Below, one piece after another: positions 1 through 5,136 of a stretch of 5,136 nt of DNA (positions are counted from its first letter, which is position 1; each line of letters begins with the position of its first letter). The translations under genes and the position numbers were made by a program. The DNA is from Pseudomonadaceae bacterium UBA836 (GTDB lineage: Bacteria; Pseudomonadota; Gammaproteobacteria; Pseudomonadales; Pseudomonadaceae), in NCBI GenBank assembly GCA_002296055.1, contig DBHE01000115.1:1-5136 (forward strand). Direction: 5' to 3'. The notes beneath the pieces are model-generated. The model was not told the origin of the DNA. It searched no databases and saw nothing but the letters and a program-made list of their open reading frames with translations.

Positions 1-624
1 GACGTCCTCAAGGAATTCGGCGTACTCGTCCAGATCATCCATGGAGTAGACCTGAACCGAGTTCGGGCGTTTGCCCGACATGGGTGAGCGCGGCGGTTGC
101 GGGCGACCGGTAATGTTCTCCTGGTCAATCAGGTAGAACTCCAGCTCAAAGGCAGATACCGGGGTCAGCTTGAGATCTTTGAAGCGTTCTACGATGCGTT
201 GCAGAACGTAGCGGGGGTCGGCGAAGAAGGGGGTCTTGCGGTCCAGCTCATACATGGTCATCAGCAGCTGTCCGGTTGGCCGCTTCTGCCAGGGCTCTAC
301 CGTCAGCGTGCCCGGGATCGGCAGACAGATGCGGTCCGCATCGCCAATCTCCAGCCCCAGACCCGTCTCCTCGACGGTCGTACCTTGAATGTTGAGCGCA
401 AAGACCGACGCCGGCAATGCGATGCCCTTCTCGAATGCCTTGGCCAGCGCGGAACGATCAATGCGCTTGCCGCGCACAATACCGTTCATGTCGGCAATAA
501 GAAGGTCAATAAAGTGGATTTCCGGATGCGCGGCCAGAAAGGCCTCCGCTTCCTGGATGCCGACCTGCGCACCGATCTCGGTGGCTACGGCTGTTAAAGC
601 ATCCGCTCCGGGTTGGGGCTGCAT
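1..624 (-). CDS. spuI: Glutamylpolyamine synthetase SpuI, glutamine-synthetase family (3' end outside window)
   Basis: Minus-strand frame open from an ATG at 624-622 to the window edge, giving the first 208 residues of a protein that in this family is about 450-460 long. Seen directly: a GS beta-grasp N-terminal region with LLIADMNGIVRGK (residues 41-53), LPIPGTLTVEPW (101-112) and the start of the catalytic domain with AFELEFYL (158-165), whose E160 and E162 fit GS metal-binding glutamates. Family knowledge: PuuA/SpuI-type enzymes use ATP to join the gamma-carboxyl of glutamate to a polyamine amine in the cytoplasm, the first step of the gamma-glutamylation route. The start is supported by AGGTGA (636-631), 6 nt upstream. 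It diverges from spuA and is clearly diverged from the in-operon paralogue SpuB, for example RPQPPRSPMSGKRPNSVQVY where SpuB has LQPPIGRSGRQETGRQSFSI, suggesting a different preferred amine. Sure of family; the exact paralogue name rests mainly on synteny. Confidence 0.93.
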   Translation of the reverse strand, partial: MQPQPGADALTAVATEIGAQVGIQEAEAFLAAHPEIHFIDLLIADMNGIVRGKRIDRSALAKAFEKGIALPASVFALNIQGTTVEETGLGLEIGDADRICLPIPGTLTVEPWQKRPTGQLLMTMYELDRKTPFFADPRYVLQRIVERFKDLKLTPVSAFELEFYLIDQENITGRPQPPRSPMSGKRPNSVQVYSMDDLDEYAEFLEDV

Positions 625-645
625 GGGGTTTCACCTGTTATTTGT

Positions 646-665
646 AAAATATATCAATCACAAAA
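646..665 (-). promoter_or_regulatory. Candidate operator-like element, spuI-proximal copy
   Basis: Read toward spuI the 20 bp are TTTTGTGATTGATATATTTT. They match the spuA-proximal element (810-829) at 15 of 20 ungapped positions, and each copy has the same orientation relative to the gene it precedes. The reverse strand, AAAATATATCAATCA, resembles the E. coli PuuR box as I remember it (AAAATATAATGAACA) at 11 of 15 positions. PauR, a PuuR-like repressor, controls polyamine genes in Pseudomonas, so an operator role is an inference. AT-rich composition alone explains part of the similarity. Confidence 0.4.
648..656 (-). promoter_or_regulatory. Candidate extended -10 promoter of spuI
   Basis: The minus strand reads TGATATATT: an extended -10 TG plus a TATATT hexamer matching TATAAT at 5 of 6. 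No good -35 lies 16-18 bp upstream (GC-rich instead). A start about 7 nt downstream would give a leader of roughly 20 nt ending in the AGGTGA Shine-Dalgarno. It competes with the sigma-54-like reading of the adjacent bases. Confidence 0.4.
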
Positions 666-672
666 CGTGCCA
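657..672 (-). promoter_or_regulatory. Partial sigma-54-like (-24/-12) element upstream of spuI
   Basis: The minus strand carries TGGCACG (672-666), an exact match to the sigma-54 -24 consensus, then 4 nt, then GTGAT (661-657) where TTGCW is expected (3 of 5; the near-invariant GC is GA). Spacing is right and the implied start gives a leader of about 23 nt. The imperfect -12 is a serious weakness. Sigma-54 control would fit nitrogen-source genes served by the NtrC or CbrB activators. Confidence 0.25.
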
Positions 673-730
673 GCCCTGAGTTAATCCGAAAGGCTCGTTG
701 GAGTCAATAGAGCAGGCATCGCACAAAGTC

Positions 731-745
731 GGTGCAAGGCGCACC
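731..745. repeat. Short inverted repeat GGTGC-N5-GCACC
   Basis: Perfect 5-bp arms around AAGGC near the centre of the divergent region. The arms resemble NtrC half-sites but in the reverse order to the NtrC palindrome (GCACC first, then GGTGC), so I do not call it an NtrC site. It could be a regulator site or chance. Confidence 0.3.
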
Positions 746-809
746 AATTAAGGTCATTCCGGGCCTCTCAGCGCCCCTGATGCCCGAGCGAACGTTCAGG
801 ATTTGCGGT

Positions 810-829
810 CTTTGTGTTGAATATTTTTT
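810..829 (+). promoter_or_regulatory. Candidate operator-like element, spuA-proximal copy
   Basis: CTTTGTGTTGAATATTTTTT, the counterpart of the element at 646-665 in mirror orientation about 145 bp away. The shared core is TTTGTG followed by TTGA and an ATATTT-rich tail. It overlaps the candidate -35 and spacer of the spuA promoter, where a repressor would block RNA polymerase. Its reverse strand matches the recalled PuuR box at 10 of 15 positions, concentrated in the AAAATAT half. Function is inferred. Confidence 0.4.
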
Positions 830-840
830 ATTGCTATTGT
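812..840 (+). promoter_or_regulatory. Candidate sigma-70 promoter of the spuA operon
   Basis: TTGTGT (812-817) as -35 and TATTGT (835-840) as -10, 17-bp spacer, with an extended -10 TG at 832-833. Each hexamer matches consensus at 4 positions or fewer, so strength should be modest or activator-dependent. Transcription would start near 847, giving a leader of about 57 nt before the chosen spuA ATG. That also argues against the ATG at 859, which would have almost no leader. TTGAAT (817-822) is an alternative -35 but pairs with a poorer -10 (TACGAA, 840-845). Confidence 0.45.
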
Positions 841-851
841 ACGAAAAAACG

Positions 852-859
852 AACAACAA
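852..859 (+). promoter_or_regulatory. Crc/Hfq-type A-rich motif (AANAANAA) in the spuA leader
   Basis: AACAACAA, an exact match to the AANAANAA motif through which Hfq with Crc represses translation in pseudomonads during growth on preferred carbon sources. It falls in the predicted leader, about 45 nt upstream of the spuA ATG, so it would not cover the start codon directly unless the leader folds or the ATG at 859 is used. Catabolite repression of polyamine use is an inference. Confidence 0.4.
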
Positions 860-891
860 TGCGGTCACCCGCTATTCGAACTGGATCATCT

Positions 892-897
892 GGAAGA
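892..897 (+). promoter_or_regulatory. Shine-Dalgarno deciding the spuA start
   Basis: GGAAGA ends 6 nt before the ATG at 904. The in-frame alternatives, GTG at 814 and ATG at 859, have no comparable purine-rich site, and the residues they would add do not look like protein of this family. Confidence 0.6.
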
Positions 898-903
898 CAG
901 TCA

Positions 904-1665
904 ATGTCCATCGCTCGCAAGCCCGTCATCGGTATCGTCTGCTGCTCCGAGCAGCTCGGCCTCCACCCCTTCAACATCGTCGGCGAGAAATACACTCTCG
1001 GCGTCGTTGACGGCGCGGACGGCTTGCCGCTGCTGATTCCGGCCCTGGGCGAGCGCCTGGACAGCGCACAGCTACTGACGTTGCTGGACGGCATCCTGTT
1101 TACCGGCTCGCCCTCCAACGTCGAACCCCACCATTACCAGGGCCCAGCGAGCGCCGAGGGCACCAAGCATGACCCCAAGCGTGACGCCACAACCCTGCCG
1201 CTGATTCGCCAGGCCATCGACCAGGGCGTACCGGTACTCGGCATCTGCCGCGGCTTTCAGGAAATGAACGTGGCCTTTGGCGGCACCCTGCACCAGCGGC
1301 TGTATGAGGTGGGTGGATATATCGAACACCGCGAAGACAAGACGCAGCCGGTCGAGGTCCAGTACGGCCCGGCCCATGAGGTTCGCTTTGAGCCCGGGGG
1401 GTTGCTTCACCAGATCGCAGGCTGCAGTTCGGCCCAGGTCAATTCCCTGCATACCCAGGGAGTAGCTACACTGGCACCCGGTCTGCAGCCTGAAGCGACA
1501 GCACCCGATGGACTGATCGAGGCCTTCTCGGTCAGCCAGGCAACCCAATTCGCCCTCGGCGTACAGTGGCACCCCGAATGGCAGGTCCGTAGCAACGCGC
1601 TCTACCTGTCGATTTTCCAGGCGTTCGGCAACGCCTGCCGGGCCCGTGCGTCGCGGCAACCCTGA
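904..1665 (+). CDS. spuA: Class I glutamine amidotransferase-like gamma-glutamyl hydrolase SpuA (PuuD family)
   Basis: 253 residues, close to E. coli PuuD. Family role: a cytoplasmic peptidase C26-type hydrolase that cleaves the gamma-glutamyl bond of gamma-glutamyl-GABA (or related glutamyl-polyamine products), returning glutamate and ending the gamma-glutamylation route. Seen directly: LFTGSPSNVEPHHY (65-78), which fits the substrate/oxyanion loop; the nucleophile elbow GICRGFQ (113-119) with C115; VNSLHTQGV (179-187); and WHPEW (222-226) giving H223 and E225. The Cys-His-Glu triad is therefore complete. There is no signal peptide or membrane segment. The start is the ATG followed by SIARKPVIGIVCC, chosen for its Shine-Dalgarno and because the first beta-strand begins here. 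It is the first gene of the plus-strand operon, 7 nt before spuB. The exact substrate among gamma-glutamyl compounds is inferred from context. Confidence 0.93.
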   Translation: MSIARKPVIGIVCCSEQLGLHPFNIVGEKYTLGVVDGADGLPLLIPALGERLDSAQLLTLLDGILFTGSPSNVEPHHYQGPASAEGTKHDPKRDATTLPLIRQAIDQGVPVLGICRGFQEMNVAFGGTLHQRLYEVGGYIEHREDKTQPVEVQYGPAHEVRFEPGGLLHQIAGCSSAQVNSLHTQGVATLAPGLQPEATAPDGLIEAFSVSQATQFALGVQWHPEWQVRSNALYLSIFQAFGNACRARASRQP

Positions 1666-1672
1666 GGCGGTT
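1664..1672 (+). promoter_or_regulatory. spuB ribosome binding site overlapping the spuA stop codon
   Basis: GAGG (1664-1667) starts inside the spuA TGA (1663-1665) and lies 5 nt before the spuB ATG at 1673. A ribosome ending spuA would stand on the spuB initiation site, so translational coupling is likely. It also favours this ATG over the in-frame GTG at 1646, which lacks such a site. Confidence 0.6.
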
Positions 1673-3019
1673 ATGAACAAGATTGAAAGCTGGCTGAAAG
1701 AAAACAAGATTACCGAAGTGGAATGCATGGTCAGCGACCTGACCGGTATTGCCCGCGGCAAGATCGCGCCCACCATGAAATTCATCTCGGAAAAGGGCAT
1801 GCGCCTGCCCGAGAGCATCTTGCTGCAGTCGGTAACCGGCGACTATGTAGAAGACGACATCTATTACGACCTGCTCGACCCGGCCGACATCGACATGATC
1901 TGCAAGCCGGACGAAACCGCCATGTTCACCGTGCCGTGGGCGCTGGAGCCAACTGCGCAGATCATCCACGACTGCTTCGACAAGATGGGCAACCCCATCG
2001 AGATGTCGCCACGCAACGTGCTGAAAACCGTCCTCAAGCTGTACCAGAAGAAAGGCTGGAAGCCGATTGTCGCGCCAGAAATGGAGTTTTACCTGACCCG
2101 CCGCAACGAAGACCCAGACCTGCCGCTGCAGCCGCCGATTGGCCGCTCCGGTCGCCAGGAAACCGGCCGTCAGTCCTTCTCCATTGATGCCGCCAACGAA
2201 TTCGATCCGCTGTTCGAGGACATGTACGACTGGTGCGAAGCGCAAGGGCTGGATCTGGATACCCTGATCCACGAAGAAGGCACCGCGCAGATGGAAATCA
2301 ACTTCCGTCACGGCGACCCGCTGCACTTGGCCGACCAGATTCAGGTATTCAAGCGCACCATGCGTGAGGCGGCGCTCAAGCACGACATGACCGCCACCTT
2401 TATGGCCAAGCCGATTACCAACGAGCCGGGCAGTGCCATGCACCTGCACCAAAGCATCGTTGATACCAAAACCGGCAAGAACATCTTCTCCAATGACGAC
2501 GGCAGCATGAGCGAACTGTTCCTGCAGCACATCGGCGGCCTGCAGCGCTACATCCCCGAGGTGTTGCCGCTGTTCGCCCCCAACGTCAACTCGTTCCGCC
2601 GCTTTCTGCCGGACACCTCGGCACCGGTCAACGTGGAATGGGGCGAAGAGAACCGCACCGCAGGCTTGCGCGTACCGGACTCAAACCCGCAGAACCGCCG
2701 GGTCGAGAACCGCCTGCCAGGCGCCGACGCCAACCCCTACATCGCCATCGCCGCCAGCCTGCTGTGCGGGTACCTCGGCATGGAAAACCAGATTTCGCCC
2801 TCGGCGCCGGTCAAGGGCCGCGCCTACGAGCGCCGCAACCTGCGCCTGCCGCTGACCATCGAGTCGGCACTGGAGCGCATGGAGCAGTGCCGCGACGTGG
2901 AAGCGGTGCTGGGCAGCAAGTTCTGCCGCGGCTATGTCGCCGTCAAACGCGCCGAGCACGAAAACTACAAACGGGTGATCAGCTCCTGGGAACGCGAGTT
3001 CCTGCTGCTGTCTGTCTGA
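1673..3019 (+). CDS. spuB: Glutamylpolyamine synthetase SpuB (glutamine-synthetase family)
   Basis: 448 residues, complete. Family role: ATP-dependent ligation of glutamate to putrescine or another polyamine, giving gamma-glutamyl-amine in the cytoplasm; such enzymes are expected to form GS-like oligomers. Visible GS motifs in order: the N-terminal region with SDLTGIARGK; APEMEFYL with E136 and E138; HEEGTAQMEINF (200-211) with E201 and E208; MHLHQS (256-261) with the ATP/metal-site H257; NSFRRF (306-311); ENRTAGLRVP (326-335); and ENRLPGADANPY (345-356) with metal-site E345. All key metal and nucleotide positions are present. It is shorter than GlnA, and I did not recognise GlnA's adenylylation-site context, as expected for the PuuA branch. 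The start is the ATG with the overlapping Shine-Dalgarno; a GTG at 1646 would add nine residues and overlap spuA by 20 nt. Its neighbours make a primary ammonia-assimilating role unlikely. Which amine it prefers cannot be read from sequence alone. Confidence 0.94.
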   Translation: MNKIESWLKENKITEVECMVSDLTGIARGKIAPTMKFISEKGMRLPESILLQSVTGDYVEDDIYYDLLDPADIDMICKPDETAMFTVPWALEPTAQIIHDCFDKMGNPIEMSPRNVLKTVLKLYQKKGWKPIVAPEMEFYLTRRNEDPDLPLQPPIGRSGRQETGRQSFSIDAANEFDPLFEDMYDWCEAQGLDLDTLIHEEGTAQMEINFRHGDPLHLADQIQVFKRTMREAALKHDMTATFMAKPITNEPGSAMHLHQSIVDTKTGKNIFSNDDGSMSELFLQHIGGLQRYIPEVLPLFAPNVNSFRRFLPDTSAPVNVEWGEENRTAGLRVPDSNPQNRRVENRLPGADANPYIAIAASLLCGYLGMENQISPSAPVKGRAYERRNLRLPLTIESALERMEQCRDVEAVLGSKFCRGYVAVKRAEHENYKRVISSWEREFLLLSV

Positions 3020-3034
3020 GCCCGCCCTGACACC

Positions 3035-3054
3035 GTCGCTGCTCCGGCAGCGAC
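3035..3054 (+). other. Intercistronic hairpin with UCCG tetraloop between spuB and spuC
   Basis: GTCGCTGC (3035-3042), loop TCCG, GCAGCGAC (3047-3054): a perfect 8-bp, GC-rich stem closed by C-G on a UNCG-class tetraloop, which is unusually stable in RNA. CTTACG follows, with no T-tract, so it does not look like an intrinsic terminator. It begins 16 nt after the spuB stop and ends 12 nt before the GGAG (3067-3070) of spuC. It could protect the upstream 3' end or set relative expression; function unproven. Confidence 0.65.
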
Positions 3055-3076
3055 CTTACGGATATCGGAGTACCGC

Positions 3077-4441
3077 ATGAGCACACATAACACCGCCGCC
3101 CTGCAAGCCATGGACGCCGCCCACTATCTGCACCCCTTTACCGACCACAAGGAGCTGGGCGAGCGCGGCACGCGCATCATCGAGCGCGCCGAAGGGGTCT
3201 ACCTGTGGGACAGCGAGGGCAACAAGGTGCTCGACGGCATGGCTGGCCTGTGGTGTGTGAACATCGGCTATGGTCGCAACGAGCTGGCCGAAGCGGCGTA
3301 CAAGCAGATGCTCCAGCTGCCTTACTACAACAGCTTCTTCCAGTGCACCAACCCGCCGGCCATCGAACTGGCCAAGGCGATTGCCGAGGTCGCCCCTGAG
3401 CATATGAACCACGTGTTCTTCACCGGCTCAGGCTCCGAGTCCAACGATACCGTGCTGCGTATGGTGCGCCGCTACTGGGATCTCAAGGGCAAGCCCAGCA
3501 AGAAAACCATCATCAGCCGCGTCAACGGCTACCACGGCTCCACCGTGGCCGGCGCCAGCCTAGGCGGCATGTCGGTGATGCACGAACAAGGTGACCTGCC
3601 AATCCCGGGCATCGTGCACATCCCGCAGCCGTACTGGTACGGCGAAGGCGGTGACATGACGCCGGACGAGTTCGGCATCTGGGCCGCGCAGCAGCTCGAA
3701 GCCAAGATCCAGGAGCTGGGTATCGATCAGGTCGGCGCCTTTATTGCCGAGCCGATCCAGGGCGCTGGCGGCGTGATCATTCCGCCGGACACCTACTGGC
3801 CGGAGATCAAGCGCATCCTCGCCAAGTACGACATCCTGCTGGTGATCGACGAAGTCATCTGCGGCTTCGGTCGCACCGGCCAATGGTTCGCCAGCCAGCA
3901 CTACGACCTCCAGCCCGACCTGATGCCGATTGCCAAGGGCATGACCTCCGGCTACCTGCCGATGGGCGGCGTGATTGTCAGTGATCGTGTGGTCGAGACC
4001 ATGGTCGAGCACGGCGGCGAGTTCTATCACGGTTACACCTATTCCGGGCACCCGGCCTCAGCGGCCGTTGGCCTGGAAAACCTGCGCATCATGCGCGACG
4101 AAAAGATCGTCGAGTATGTTCGCGAAGAAGCGGCACCGTATTTGCAGGAGAAAATCGCCGGCCTGGCAGAGCATCGCCTGGTAGGTGAAGTACGCGGTGT
4201 AGGCCTGCTCGGCGCCATCGAGCTGGTCAAAGACAAGGCCACCCGGGAACGCTTCCCGGACAAGGGCAGCGTCGGCACCTTGTGTCGCGATCTCTGTGTC
4301 GCCAACGGTCTGGTCATGCGCGCGGTGGGTGACACCATGATCATGTCGCCGCCGCTGGTGATCAGCCGCAGCGAGATCGACGAACTGGTCGACAAGGCCT
4401 GGACGGTGCTGGATCAGGTGGCCGAGCAACTGGGCGTCTGA
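3077..4441 (+). CDS. spuC: Putrescine:pyruvate aminotransferase SpuC (class III, PLP-dependent)
   Basis: 454 residues, the usual length for class III omega-transaminases. Family role: moves an amino group from putrescine (and often other polyamines or amines) to pyruvate, giving 4-aminobutanal and alanine in the cytoplasm; the aldehyde is then oxidised to GABA. Seen directly: YLWDSEGNKVLDGMAGLW near the N-terminus; the phosphate-binding turn TGSGSESND (116-124); NGYHGST (150-156), where Y152 should stack on PLP; LLVIDEVICGFGRTG with D258 for the pyridine nitrogen; and IAKG with K287 as the Schiff-base lysine, followed by SGYLPMGG. R-containing and hydrophobic C-terminal elements are complete. 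The start has GGAG 6 nt upstream of the ATG. It sits 57 nt after spuB, same strand, so probably one transcript. Assignment to SpuC rather than a beta-alanine or other omega-transaminase rests on similarity plus its place between spuB and spuD. Confidence 0.94.
   Translation: MSTHNTAALQAMDAAHYLHPFTDHKELGERGTRIIERAEGVYLWDSEGNKVLDGMAGLWCVNIGYGRNELAEAAYKQMLQLPYYNSFFQCTNPPAIELAKAIAEVAPEHMNHVFFTGSGSESNDTVLRMVRRYWDLKGKPSKKTIISRVNGYHGSTVAGASLGGMSVMHEQGDLPIPGIVHIPQPYWYGEGGDMTPDEFGIWAAQQLEAKIQELGIDQVGAFIAEPIQGAGGVIIPPDTYWPEIKRILAKYDILLVIDEVICGFGRTGQWFASQHYDLQPDLMPIAKGMTSGYLPMGGVIVSDRVVETMVEHGGEFYHGYTYSGHPASAAVGLENLRIMRDEKIVEYVREEAAPYLQEKIAGLAEHRLVGEVRGVGLLGAIELVKDKATRERFPDKGSVGTLCRDLCVANGLVMRAVGDTMIMSPPLVISRSEIDELVDKAWTVLDQVAEQLGV

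Positions 4442-5136
<695 letters not shown>

Larger units (their letters stand above)
625..903. other. Divergent intergenic regulatory region between spuI and spuA
   Basis: 279 bp without a credible gene. Two AT-rich stretches (about 632-665 and 810-860) lie next to the start of each divergent gene, separated by a mixed-composition middle. The AT-rich ends carry the candidate promoters and mirrored elements listed separately. The middle holds a short GGTGC/GCACC inverted repeat and an 8-bp palindrome GAACGTTC (790-797). Short open frames crossing this region have no Shine-Dalgarno and no recognisable product. Confidence 0.85.

Noticed and set aside
97..597. 166-codon plus-strand open frame
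   Set aside because: It lies antisense to spuI, whose minus-strand translation has clear GS motifs; the plus-strand product resembles no family and has no Shine-Dalgarno.
700..713. GG-N10-GC spacing on the plus strand as a sigma-54 promoter for spuA
   Set aside because: Only the four invariant bases match; the surrounding -24 and -12 bases do not, and the site is about 190 nt from the spuA start.
731..745. NtrC binding site
   Set aside because: The half-sites are in the opposite order to the NtrC palindrome and the spacing does not fit.
776..800. CCTGA / TCAGG inverted repeat around GAACGTTC
   Set aside because: Five-base arms separated by 15 nt and an isolated 8-bp palindrome are within chance for this length; no known operator recognised.
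814..903. N-terminal extension of spuA from GTG 814 or ATG 859
   Set aside because: The added residues do not resemble the family, overlap the candidate promoter and leader, and lack a Shine-Dalgarno; ATG 904 has GGAAGA 6 nt upstream.
1072..1818. 248-codon minus-strand open frame
   Set aside because: Shadow of spuA and the spuB start; no family resemblance and no promoter or ribosome site.
1532..2530. 332-codon minus-strand open frame antisense to spuA/spuB
   Set aside because: Long antisense frames are common in GC-rich Pseudomonas genes because of third-position GC bias; the product has no recognisable domain and sits opposite a well-supported gene.
3035..3054. Rho-independent terminator after spuB
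   Set aside because: The stem is strong, but no T-tract follows and spuC starts shortly after on the same strand.

Overview
The window is a piece of a Pseudomonas-type polyamine (putrescine) catabolism and uptake locus. Gene content, order and orientation match the spuI / spuABCD region of Pseudomonas aeruginosa as I recall it: a minus-strand glutamylpolyamine synthetase (spuI) diverges from a plus-strand operon of a glutamine-amidotransferase-like hydrolase (spuA), a second glutamylpolyamine synthetase (spuB), a class III aminotransferase (spuC) and a periplasmic polyamine-binding protein (spuD). High-GC coding sequence with GC-rich third positions, AT-rich promoter segments and this gene order point to a gammaproteobacterium of the Pseudomonadaceae. 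The species cannot be fixed by eye.

Layout: 1-624 (minus) is the N-terminal 208 residues of SpuI, running off the left edge. 625-903 is a divergent intergenic region with AT-rich stretches next to each gene, a pair of similar 20-bp elements in mirror orientation, candidate promoters both ways and a Crc/Hfq-type A-rich motif in the spuA leader. 904-1665 is spuA, 1673-3019 spuB (7-nt gap, Shine-Dalgarno overlapping the spuA stop), 3077-4441 spuC (57-nt gap holding an 8-bp hairpin with a UCCG tetraloop), and 4550 to the right edge is spuD, cut after 195 codons. The 108-nt spuC-spuD gap holds two more hairpins. No RNA gene, insertion sequence, CRISPR array or intrinsic terminator was seen.

How the genes work together (family knowledge applied to these sequences): SpuD should bind putrescine or a related polyamine in the periplasm for an ABC importer encoded downstream of the window. 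Inside the cell the amine can be gamma-glutamylated at ATP cost by SpuB or SpuI, later steps oxidise it, and SpuA releases the glutamate (gamma-glutamyl-GABA to GABA). SpuC offers a parallel route by transaminating putrescine directly to 4-aminobutanal with pyruvate as acceptor. Both routes converge on GABA and then succinate.

The window is a known system, with intact catalytic residues wherever they can be seen. I found no undescribed system. The parts worth a second look are regulatory: the mirrored elements in the divergent promoter, the A-rich leader motif, and the hairpins in the intercistronic gaps.
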